NCBI GenBank assembly: GCA_001824635.1 | Contig: MHYB01000096.1 | Location: forward strand, 1,216-7,798 | Direction of reading: 5' to 3' | Source: Planctomycetes bacterium GWF2_50_10 | GTDB lineage: Bacteria; Planctomycetota; Phycisphaerae; Sedimentisphaerales; GWF2-50-10 | Length of the DNA stretch: 6,583 nucleotides | Made by a program: the position numbers and the translations under genes | The notes under the pieces: generated by a model | Seen by the model: only the letters and a program-made list of their open reading frames with translations | What the model was told of the DNA's origin: nothing | The model's database searches: none | Shown: positions 1-5,941 of the stretch, piece by piece | How positions within the stretch are numbered: the first letter of the stretch is position 1 | Layout: every line of letters starts with the position of its first letter

Positions 1-968
1 GCGTAGCGATCCATGCCGGCAAACTGTGCGCCGTTTTCGTTGATTTTGGCATCGGGAGTGAAAATGTTTATCATTTCCAGATTGTGACGCAGGCCTATTT
101 CGTAGTCGTTCGGATCGTGGGCGGGGGTTACCTTCAGAAAGCCTGTGCCTTCGCCGCGTTTGACGTAGTCGTCTGCTATGATGGTGATTATCCGGTTTAC
201 GAAGGGCAGGGGGATTTGCTGGCCTATAAATGCGGATGCACGTTCATCCTTGGGGTTTACGGCAACGGCTGTGTCGCCGAGCATGGTTTCGGGACGGGTG
301 GTGGCGACGGTTATATGGCCTGAGCCGTTGGTTAGGGGGTACTTTATATAGTAGAAGTTGCCCTGAACGGTTTTGTGTTCGATCTCGTCATCGGCCACTG
401 CGGTCTGCAGGGCGGGGTCCCAGTTGACCAGGCGTTTGCCGCGGTAGATAAGACCTTTTTTGAAGAGGTTTACGAATGTTTCGCGAACGGCTTTTGCGCA
501 AATGTCGTCGAGGGTGAAGCGTGTGCGATCCCAGTCGCAGGAGGCGCCAATGGCTTTTAGCTGGTCGAGAATGCGGGAGCCGTACTGGTTTTTCCAGTCC
601 CAGATCATGGAAACGAGCTTTTCGCGGCCCAGCGTGTGGCGGGTTTGGCCGGTCTCTTTGAATGCTTTTTTCTCGACGACGGACTGGGTCGCGATGCCTG
701 CGTGGTCGGTGCCTGGCATCCACAGGGTGTTAAAGCCCTGCATACGCTTGGTGCGAATGAGAATGTCCTGCAAGGTATTATTGAGGGCATGGCCCATGTG
801 TAGCGCGCCGGTTACGTTGGGGGGCGGGATCACTACGGTATAGGGTTTTGAGTCCGGGCCGCCTTTTGAGGGGGGCTGGGCGTGAAAATACTTGTTTTTA
901 AGCCAAATCTCGGCGATCTGGGCTTCAACTTCCGTGGGCTGATAGATTTTTGATAACTGCTCGGCCAT
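1..968 (-). CDS. valS: Valyl-tRNA synthetase, N-terminal part (C-terminus beyond window)
   Basis: Class I aminoacyl-tRNA synthetase that charges tRNA-Val with valine in the cytoplasm. About 322 residues are visible of a family usually near 880-950, because the frame runs open through position 1. The ATP-binding HIGH motif appears as HMGH at residues 57-60, inside the typical PPPNVTGALHMGH block. NWDP follows at 182-185. The start of the CP1 editing domain shows TTRPETMLGDT at 223-233 and TPAHDPND at 281-288, both highly characteristic of ValS as opposed to IleS or LeuS. The KMSKS loop, anticodon-binding domain and C-terminal coiled coil would lie outside the window. The ATG at 966-968 gives the normal N-terminus (MAEQLSKIYQPTEVE). 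The ribosome binding site is weak (GGAAAA about 6 nt upstream). The leader is only about 30 nt, so there is no room for a T-box. No frameshift or missing motif was seen in the visible part. Confidence 0.97.
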   Translation of the reverse strand, partial: MAEQLSKIYQPTEVEAQIAEIWLKNKYFHAQPPSKGGPDSKPYTVVIPPPNVTGALHMGHALNNTLQDILIRTKRMQGFNTLWMPGTDHAGIATQSVVEKKAFKETGQTRHTLGREKLVSMIWDWKNQYGSRILDQLKAIGASCDWDRTRFTLDDICAKAVRETFVNLFKKGLIYRGKRLVNWDPALQTAVADDEIEHKTVQGNFYYIKYPLTNGSGHITVATTRPETMLGDTAVAVNPKDERASAFIGQQIPLPFVNRIITIIADDYVKRGEGTGFLKVTPAHDPNDYEIGLRHNLEMINIFTPDAKINENGAQFAGMDRY

Positions 969-1006
969 AATTTTTTCCGTGAATTAAGGTATTTGCGTAA
1001 GAGGGA

Positions 1007-1035
1007 ATGATACCGCAGATTGGGGGGGAAGGCAA
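1007..1035 (-). promoter_or_regulatory. Probable sigma-70-type promoter of valS
   Basis: On the minus strand a -35 box TTGCCT (1030-1035) is followed by a 17-nt spacer and a -10 box TATCAT (1007-1012), which matches TATAAT at five of six positions. The predicted transcription start is near 1000, giving a leader of about 32 nt before the valS ATG. The spacer contains a run of seven C (G on the plus strand, 1022-1028). Box sequences and spacing are read directly; promoter activity is inferred. Confidence 0.65.
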
Positions 1036-1038
1036 GGA

Positions 1039-1073
1039 AGTGCTTAGTGCTTAGTGCTTAGTGCCTAGTGCGG
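1039..1073 (+). repeat. Tandem heptamer repeat AGTGCTT, five units
   Basis: Three perfect AGTGCTT units (1039-1045, 1046-1052, 1053-1059) are followed by the variants AGTGCCT (1060-1066) and AGTGCGG (1067-1073). The array begins four bases upstream, on the valS transcription strand, of the -35 box of the valS promoter, and merges into the looser GTGC/GAAGTG cluster that follows. No protein-coding potential beyond a short shadow frame is apparent. Its function is unknown. It may be a slippage-generated microsatellite. Confidence 0.85.
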
Positions 1074-1178
1074 AAGTGCCAAAGTGCGGAAGTGCGATAA
1101 AAAGTGGTAAGTGACAAGGAACAAGGTTAGAAGAGTGTGGAAGTGCGGAAGTGTGAAGAGTGTGAAGAGTGCGAAGTG
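1067..1178 (+). repeat. Degenerate GTGCGGAAGTG / GTGTGAAGA repeat cluster
   Basis: The undecamer GTGCGGAAGTG occurs three times (1068-1078, 1084-1094, 1143-1153). A nonamer GTGTGAAGA repeats in tandem at 1151-1159 and 1160-1168, followed by GTGCGAAG at 1169-1176. GAAGAGTG also occurs at 1130-1137. The plus strand here is strongly purine/GT-biased, with C almost confined to the GTGC core. The cluster fills most of the spacer between the PD40 gene and valS. It is not a CRISPR array: the units are too short and there are no regular unique spacers. Confidence 0.75.
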
Positions 1179-1184
1179 AACTGG

Positions 1185-1204
1185 ATACTCGCATGCGCGG
1201 GTAT
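1185..1204. repeat. REP-like hairpin (8-bp stem, 4-nt loop)
   Basis: ATACTCGC (1185-1192) pairs with GCGGGTAT (1197-1204) across an ATGC loop, with seven Watson-Crick pairs and one G-U pair. The surrounding CTGGATAC...GGGTATGGC resembles the dispersed 'GGATACCCGC-N-GCGGGTATG' palindromes found between genes in many bacterial genomes. It lies about 50 nt downstream of the PD40 stop codon. There is no adjacent T-run on the minus strand, so it is not a standard intrinsic terminator, although it could block 3' exonucleases on the PD40 transcript. Confidence 0.6.
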
Positions 1205-1256
1205 GGCAAGTTGCTTCAATCGCTATAAAATTTATATATTGTTCGGTGCAGGCTTT

Positions 1257-2483
1257 TTATGGGATACAGTTAAATGCTTTTTCCAAATCGGTGATTGCTT
1301 TCTGGAGGGTTTCGTCTGCGGTCTTGTCGCGGAGGATTGAGAGGGAAAGCAATATCCGGGTTTTGAGGAGGCTCTTAAAAGATGGGCGATAAGCTGGGGT
1401 ATTGAGAGCAGTATTGAGATTGATCATGGCCTGGTGCTCGTAATCCTGTGCGTTTGCAAGCGCGGCGGAAGCTTTATCTTTTTCGATTGCGGCATGAGCC
1501 ATCAGGTGAGAGGCTAAAGAAACAGGCTCTTCCAGGAGTCGGGAATAATATATGTCACATTTTGTCGCGGTGCCTGATGTTTGCTGGGCTTCAAAATAGA
1601 TCGTTTTACCATCGGAACTGAGACATGGGCAGCGTAAGTCGAAGCCTGGTATTTCCAGGTCGGTTATCCTTTCGGGATATGAAAACTGGTCGGTTCTTGT
1701 GGGCCGAGAGGCTTTGAAAATATTGAAATTATTTGCATCCCTGTCGGAAGCAAAATAGATGGTCAGGCCATCGGATATTAGAAACGGGTCTGTATCAATG
1801 CTGCGCGAATTCAAAGTGGGGGCGTTTGAAACGGGCCCGAAAATATCAGCAACGGTAATCCTGGCAGTGAAAGCGATCTCATCAGTGTATAGCGGGGATT
1901 TGGGAATCAACTCTTTTATAAGAGGTTTGGGATAGCGTGCGGAATTTGAAGCTATAGCCATGAGCAGTTCGTCGCCGGTGAAGCTAAATCGACCGAATGT
2001 CGATAAGTAATAAAAATTTGGGTTAGGATATATGCGCTGGCCGGTGCGTTTCCAAGGCTGATCTTGATCAACACGGCTGACACAGTAAATGCTGCTTTTT
2101 GCGAGTTCGGTATAGTACAGCAGCAAATTGTCGGGTGAGACCCAGATATATCCAATTGGGAAGGATGGAGTTTTATAAATAATCGAGCCGTTGGGCTGGG
2201 TTATTGAATAGGAATTTGCATCATTGAGCTGGGTCAGTTCAGTAACGGTGGAGAATGAGCCGTCGGGCTGTGGCCTTGTTGCGACGTAAAATCGTGATGA
2301 GACATTTTGGCGGTTTTGGTCACTTCTGAAATACAGGCTCTTGCCGTCATAACTTAAAAATGGTGCGGCGGTATTGAAATCGCCGGCGATATCTGTAAGC
2401 GGCTGGGGAGCGGACCAGTGATCCTGTGCATAAAGAGGAGTAATCAATGATAGGCAGACAGTTAAGAAGCAAATGGTTTTCAT
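1257..2483 (-). CDS. Exported PD40 (TolB-like) beta-propeller protein of unknown role
   Basis: A protein of 408 residues whose specific function I do not recognise. Residues 1-19 form a Sec signal peptide (K at position 3, hydrophobic core, probable cleavage after LYA at 17-19), so the mature protein should be periplasmic or secreted. The body carries repeated PD40/WD40-like blade motifs of the form S-x-D-G-x-x-x-Y-F: SYDGKSLYF (44-52), VSPDNLLLYY (115-124), FSFTGDELLMAI (166-177), ISDGLTIYFASD (236-247) and LSSDGKTIYFEA (288-299). About five blades are visible. From about residue 319 the sequence changes to an Ala/Leu/Lys-rich helical tail ending at 408. The ATG is well set by AGGAGG (2488-2493) four bases upstream. 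The gene has its own promoter and is separated from the symporter operon by a terminator. PD40 repeats are usually carbohydrate- or protein-binding scaffolds, and no catalytic residues can be pointed to. Confidence 0.88.
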   Translation of the reverse strand: MKTICFLTVCLSLITPLYAQDHWSAPQPLTDIAGDFNTAAPFLSYDGKSLYFRSDQNRQNVSSRFYVATRPQPDGSFSTVTELTQLNDANSYSITQPNGSIIYKTPSFPIGYIWVSPDNLLLYYTELAKSSIYCVSRVDQDQPWKRTGQRIYPNPNFYYLSTFGRFSFTGDELLMAIASNSARYPKPLIKELIPKSPLYTDEIAFTARITVADIFGPVSNAPTLNSRSIDTDPFLISDGLTIYFASDRDANNFNIFKASRPTRTDQFSYPERITDLEIPGFDLRCPCLSSDGKTIYFEAQQTSGTATKCDIYYSRLLEEPVSLASHLMAHAAIEKDKASAALANAQDYEHQAMINLNTALNTPAYRPSFKSLLKTRILLSLSILRDKTADETLQKAITDLEKAFNCIP

Positions 2484-2511
2484 ACTTCCTCCTATAAATT
2501 AACCAAGCGTA

Positions 2512-2541
2512 ATTATAGACAGAGTAGAACTGGTAAGTCAA
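2512..2541 (-). promoter_or_regulatory. Near-consensus sigma-70 promoter of the PD40 gene
   Basis: On the minus strand, TTGACT (2536-2541; five of six against TTGACA) and a perfect TATAAT (2512-2517) are separated by 18 nt. The predicted start near 2505 leaves a leader of only about 20 nt, which contains the AGGAGG ribosome binding site. No operator-like palindrome is obvious around it. This is the best promoter match in the window and suggests substantial, probably constitutive, expression. Confidence 0.8.
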
Positions 2542-2581
2542 ATATGTTTTTTTCGATTTGCTAAGTGGGCGGCGAGGGATG

Positions 2582-2613
2582 AAAAAAATGCGGCCATACA
2601 GGGGTATGGCCGC
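2582..2613 (-). terminator. Intrinsic terminator after the symporter gene
   Basis: A perfect 10-bp stem, GCGGCCATAC with GTATGGCCGC (2604-2613 and 2590-2599), closes a 4-nt loop. On the minus strand it is followed, after one A, by seven T (2582-2588). It lies 22 nt past the symporter stop codon. It should end the DUF485-symporter transcript and separate it from the PD40 promoter about 40 nt further on. Confidence 0.95.
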
Positions 2614-2635
2614 GGGGCTGGTTAAGTAGCGGTGA

Positions 2636-4618
2636 TCAATTAGCCGCGGCGAATTCCATTTCCTTGGCTGGGGTTTGTTCGGCTTTCTTTTTCGTCGAAA
2701 GCGAAACTATAACCAGCACGAGGAAACTCAGTGGTATTGAAATGATGCCCGGATTATCGAGTGCGATAGGCGCCGATGATCGCAGCAGGCCGTATTTTTC
2801 AAACATGTCGGGTGAGAGAAGGATCATGCCCACAGATGAGACAATGCCTGTTACGATAGACGCGGCGATGCCTTTTGAGGTAGTGCCCTTCCAGAAAAGC
2901 AGCATGATGATCGCGGGGAGATTCGCTGAAGCGGCAACGGCGAAAGCCCAGCCGACAAGATATGAAACATTCATGCCTTTGAACATCACGCCGAGGAACA
3001 TGGCCATTATGCCTACGACGATAGCGGCAACTTTACCTGCCCTTACTTTGTTGTGGTCGGTTAATTTCATGCCGAAGAAGCGGTCCATCAAGTCATGTGC
3101 CACAGCTCCGGAGGCCGCTACGATGAGTCCGCTGACTGTGCCAAGCACGGTAGCAAAAGCAATGGCAGAAATTACCGCAAAGAGTGTTATGCCGAAGCTT
3201 TTTGCCAATAGCGGAGCGGACATATTGTTATCGGTGAGATCGACGACGCCATTGACCATTGCGCCGAGACCCATAAAGAGGGTGAGAATGTAGAAGAAGC
3301 CTATCGCGGCAATTGCGACGATCGTGCTCTTGCGTGCCGCGGAGGGGGTTGCAACGGTGTAATAGCGGATGAGAATATGGGGCAGAGCCGCTGTTCCCAA
3401 GAACAGGGCAAGCATCAGAGAGGCGAAATTAAGCTTATCCATGAAAGTTGCGCCTTTGGCGGCATCGACCTTGAACTTGAGACCTGGTGTGAGAATTTCG
3501 CGGCCGGGCGTGGCCTTTTGGTAATAGACGGTTACCTTATTATCGCCATCTTTAACTGGTTTGCTGAGGAAACGGATGATAGTGCTTTCTTTTATGCCAC
3601 GCAGGAATTGCGGGATGCTGACATTGCGCAATTCAGCAACGGACTGATCTTTGAATTTAAGGTCTTTGATGTGTCCGGCCTGAAGAGGTTTGCTGTCAGT
3701 AATTGGGATGCCGTTATAGAGAGTCGATACGAGGTTGCCTTTGCTGTCTTTGACGGGGATGACAAGATTTGTAACCCAATATGCTTCGGTAAGGACATCA
3801 AGGCCGTTGGCGTCCTTTGTGCTGTGCCACCAGGTTTCGGTGCCCTGTGAAGAGAGCTTGGCGAAAGTGAGGCCTTTGGCGGCTTCGGTGGTGGAGACAA
3901 AAGTATATGATTTATCTGCCGGGACGGGCTTTCCTGAGGACATGTCGACGGCAAGCGTTTTGAACTGGTGGTAGGGGTCGTGCTGGCTTGCGTTGGGATT
4001 AGTGGACAGGCCGTTATAAAGAGTGACGATGACAAGTGCGATCGAGAATATGATCAGCAGGCCGCCTTTTAGGAACTGTACATACGTTGTAGATGCCATG
4101 CCGGCGGTAGCAACGATAATAATAACGAGAGTGCCAACCATCACTACTCCCGTGGTATGCGAAAGCCCAAGGAGGGGTGTGACGAGCGTGCCGGCTCCGA
4201 CCATCTGCGGGATCAGATAAAAGATGGAAACGACCAGCGTGCTAAGTGCAGCAGTTAATTGAATGCCCTTGGAATTAAACTTCGAATCGAGGGCATCTGT
4301 AAATGTGAATTTGCCCAGTCTCTTCATGGGTTCGGCGACGACGAATAGAGCGACTATCCAGCCGGCGAGATAACCGATGGAATAAAGAAAGCCGTCGTAG
4401 CCGTATGTTGCGATCATTCCGCAAATGCCAAGGAAGGATGCGGCGGAAAGATAATCTCCTGCGAATGCGATGCCGTTAACGGACCAATGGATGTTGCCGC
4501 CGGCGGCGAAATAGCCTTTTGCGGTTTTTGTTCGCCGTGCGAAATAATATGACATCCAAAGCACAAATGCTACAAAACTGGTGAATACGATTATTGCCCA
4601 GGTGGATACATCATACAT
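2636..4618 (-). CDS. ActP-like cation/monocarboxylate symporter with large periplasmic insertion
   Basis: A member of the sodium:solute symporter (SSS) family, closest by motif to the acetate permease ActP. It probably takes up acetate or a related short carboxylate with Na+ across the inner membrane. About 13 membrane segments can be read, at roughly 7-25, 46-70, 76-95, 118-142, 153-172, 182-203, 397-419, 422-450, 468-500, 517-538, 542-566, 572-592 and 624-643. Signature stretches are NGIAFAGDYLSAASFLG (48-64), GTAALPHILIRYYTV (408-422) and ATVLGTVSGLIVAASGAVAH (489-508). Length is 660 against 549 for E. coli ActP. The excess is a hydrophilic stretch of about 190 residues (204-393) between segments 6 and 7, which should face the periplasm if the N-terminus is outside as in other SSS proteins. 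The ATG overlaps the upstream stop (TAATG), with AGGAGA (4626-4631) 7 nt before it. The frame is intact. The substrate is inferred only; pyruvate or propionate transporters of the same clade cannot be excluded. Confidence 0.92.
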   Translation of the reverse strand: MYDVSTWAIIVFTSFVAFVLWMSYYFARRTKTAKGYFAAGGNIHWSVNGIAFAGDYLSAASFLGICGMIATYGYDGFLYSIGYLAGWIVALFVVAEPMKRLGKFTFTDALDSKFNSKGIQLTAALSTLVVSIFYLIPQMVGAGTLVTPLLGLSHTTGVVMVGTLVIIIVATAGMASTTYVQFLKGGLLIIFSIALVIVTLYNGLSTNPNASQHDPYHQFKTLAVDMSSGKPVPADKSYTFVSTTEAAKGLTFAKLSSQGTETWWHSTKDANGLDVLTEAYWVTNLVIPVKDSKGNLVSTLYNGIPITDSKPLQAGHIKDLKFKDQSVAELRNVSIPQFLRGIKESTIIRFLSKPVKDGDNKVTVYYQKATPGREILTPGLKFKVDAAKGATFMDKLNFASLMLALFLGTAALPHILIRYYTVATPSAARKSTIVAIAAIGFFYILTLFMGLGAMVNGVVDLTDNNMSAPLLAKSFGITLFAVISAIAFATVLGTVSGLIVAASGAVAHDLMDRFFGMKLTDHNKVRAGKVAAIVVGIMAMFLGVMFKGMNVSYLVGWAFAVAASANLPAIIMLLFWKGTTSKGIAASIVTGIVSSVGMILLSPDMFEKYGLLRSSAPIALDNPGIISIPLSFLVLVIVSLSTKKKAEQTPAKEMEFAAAN

Positions 4619-4923
4619 TAGTCAGTCTCCTCTTCTTCTTTGATGAGGTCCGGGGTGGGACCGTTGAGTTCTTCTTCTGCGGCTGTGCAGGTTGCGTTAT
4701 AGACGAAGGCGAGCATGAGTGCGAAAACGATCAACCCGAATCCATAGAGGATGGCCAGGTTATAACCGCCGATATCCGATCCCATGATCTGCGGGTCGAA
4801 TGTGTTAACGATGATAAAGCCGGCATAGATGATCGCATACAGCAGAAACATCCAAATACCTACCCGGGTTTTAAATGAAGACGCTCTGTCAAAACTCCAG
4901 TCGCTAGAAGGGCCATGTCCCAT
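4618..4923 (-). CDS. DUF485 / YjcH-like small membrane protein
   Basis: A protein of 101 residues, close to E. coli YjcH (104). It has two predicted membrane helices, roughly residues 21-41 (GIWMFLLYAIIYAGFIIVNT region) and 54-76 (YNLAILYGFGLIVFALMLAF region). The linker between them carries FDPQIMGSDIGG, which resembles the FAPGWLGTP region of YjcH, and the tail is acidic (EEEETD). DUF485 proteins are typically encoded next to ActP-type symporters and are thought to assist them; the mechanism is not established. The stop overlaps the symporter ATG by one base, which suggests translational coupling and matched expression. I chose the ATG at 4921-4923 over one 14 codons further upstream (4963-4965), because GGAGA lies 5 nt before it and the shorter product matches family length. 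DUF4212, the other small symporter partner, fits less well. Confidence 0.87.
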   Translation of the reverse strand: MGHGPSSDWSFDRASSFKTRVGIWMFLLYAIIYAGFIIVNTFDPQIMGSDIGGYNLAILYGFGLIVFALMLAFVYNATCTAAEEELNGPTPDLIKEEEETD

Positions 4924-4928
4924 AAATT

Positions 4929-4933
4929 TCTCC
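4929..4933 (-). promoter_or_regulatory. Ribosome binding site that sets the DUF485 gene start
   Basis: GGAGA on the minus strand sits 5 nt upstream of the ATG at 4921-4923. The alternative upstream ATG (4963-4965) has no comparable purine-rich sequence at the right distance, so the shorter reading is preferred. Confidence 0.7.
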
Positions 4934-4946
4934 AAAAAAGTTAGCC

Positions 4947-4962
4947 CGTGAAGATTATCACG
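4947..4962. promoter_or_regulatory. CRP/FNR-family-like palindrome GTGA-N6-TCAC
   Basis: CGTGA (4947-4951) and TCACG (4958-4962) form a perfect inverted repeat with a 6-nt centre. This matches the half-site spacing of CRP-type sites (TGTGA-N6-TCACA), differing at the outermost base of each half. It lies 23 nt upstream of the DUF485 start. On the minus strand it contains GATAAT (4954-4959), a possible -10 box without a good -35 at the usual distance. If that box is used, a bound regulator would be placed to repress. The match is short and could be chance; no regulator gene lies in the window. Confidence 0.35.
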
Positions 4963-5089
4963 CAAAGGGTTAAAAGCAAGTGTTAACTTTTCACAACCAG
5001 GTAAAACAGTTAAAATTTGGTTAATTCAGCAGGAAATTGGTGGTTTCCCCGGTATAAATGCGTGTTGGTGATCGTGCGGAGCGGCTGCT

Positions 5090-5941
5090 TTAGGCGGTTT
5101 CTGTTTCGGCGTGGTAGGAGCTTCGGGTGAAGGGGCTGGACATTACCCAGGTGAAGCCGAGTTGTTTTGCGCGGGCTGCCCAGAAGTCGAATTTGTCGGG
5201 GTGGACGTATTCGACGACTTCGAGAGAATCCTTTGAAGGTCTGAGGTATTGGCCGATGGAGACGCGGTCGCAATTTACTGCTCGCAAATCGCTTAATACG
5301 GCTTCGATCTCTTCATCTTTTTCGCCCAGGCCGAGCATCATCGCGGATTTGGTGGGGCAGTTGAGCATGTCCTTGGCTTTTTTAAGAAGTGTGAGGCTCA
5401 GCTGGTAATTGCCGCCGGGGCGAGCTTTTGAATAAAGCGAAGGAACTGTTTCGATATTGTGGCCGAAGACGAACGGCAGGGCGGTTTCGAGTATCGCCAG
5501 GGCCTGTTCCTGGGTGTTCCTGAAATCGCCTGTGAGTATCTCGAATCGTATGCCTTCGACGGCTTTTCGGGTTTCTGTGATGACGTCGCGGAAATGGGCC
5601 GCGCCGCCATCGGGCAGATCGTCACGGTCTACGCAGGTTATGACGAGGTACTTTAAATTGAGCTTTACCGCGAGTTGGGCTACTCTTGCGGGTTCGGTGG
5701 GATCGGGGGGAAGGGGTTTGCCTTTGGCGACGGAGCAGAAACGGCAATTTCGTGTGCAGATGTTGCCAAGGATCAAAACTGTAGCTGTTCCGTTCTTCCA
5801 GCATTCACCGCGGTTGGGGCAGCAGGCATTTGTGCAAATGGTTTCCAGCTTTAGTTCGGAAAGCGTTTTGGAGGTATCATAAAACTGACCGCCGGCGGGC
5901 ATGGGACGGCGAAGCCATTCGGGGAGCCTATTTTGAACCAT
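5090..5941 (-). CDS. lipA: Lipoyl synthase (radical SAM)
   Basis: Inserts two sulfur atoms at C6 and C8 of protein-bound octanoyl groups to form lipoyl, the swinging-arm cofactor of pyruvate and 2-oxoglutarate dehydrogenases and the glycine cleavage H protein. Length is 283 residues, on the short side but normal for bacterial LipA. The auxiliary [4Fe-4S] cluster motif C-x4-C-x5-C is C36, C41 and C47 (CTNACCPNRGEC). The radical SAM cluster motif C-x3-C-x2-C is C62, C66 and C69 (CTRNCRFC). The C-terminal RSSY motif at 273-276 supplies the serine ligand of the auxiliary cluster. TCVDRDDLPDGGA (102-114 region) and NIETVPSLY are further family blocks. The ATG lies inside the end of lipB (14-nt overlap), with AAGGA and AGGTGG upstream within lipB, so the two genes form one operon. 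All key cysteines are present. No clear terminator follows the stop. Confidence 0.98.
   Translation of the reverse strand: MVQNRLPEWLRRPMPAGGQFYDTSKTLSELKLETICTNACCPNRGECWKNGTATVLILGNICTRNCRFCSVAKGKPLPPDPTEPARVAQLAVKLNLKYLVITCVDRDDLPDGGAAHFRDVITETRKAVEGIRFEILTGDFRNTQEQALAILETALPFVFGHNIETVPSLYSKARPGGNYQLSLTLLKKAKDMLNCPTKSAMMLGLGEKDEEIEAVLSDLRAVNCDRVSIGQYLRPSKDSLEVVEYVHPDKFDFWAARAKQLGFTWVMSSPFTRSSYHAETETA

Noticed and set aside
969..1035. Possible T-box or other leader regulating valS
   Set aside because: The predicted leader is about 32 nt, too short for a T-box, and no AGGGTGG-like T-box sequence or terminator hairpin is present.
1039..1180. Possible CRISPR array
   Set aside because: Repeat units are 7-11 nt, largely contiguous and degenerate, with no regular 25-40 nt spacers and no cas genes nearby.
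1224..1236. TATAAA-A-TTTATA inverted repeat downstream of the PD40 gene
   Set aside because: An AT-only palindrome with a one-base centre, in AT-rich DNA, without a stable stem or T-run; likely chance.
1137..1340. Small plus-strand frame with a KCEECEECE-type repeat
   Set aside because: The Cys/Glu repeat is simply the translation of the GAAGAGTGTG DNA repeat, and the frame runs antisense into the PD40 gene without a ribosome binding site.
2664..3293. 209-residue open frame on the plus strand opposite the symporter gene
   Set aside because: It lies wholly antisense to the well-supported symporter frame, has no ribosome binding site or recognisable domain, and its composition is that of a shadow of membrane-segment codons.
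5031..5047. GGAAA...TTTCC inverted repeat after lipA as a terminator
   Set aside because: Only a 5-bp, AT-containing stem with a 7-nt loop and no T-run on the minus strand.
5457..5882. 141-residue plus-strand open frame opposite lipA
   Set aside because: Lies entirely antisense to lipA, whose motifs are complete, and shows no family resemblance or start signals.
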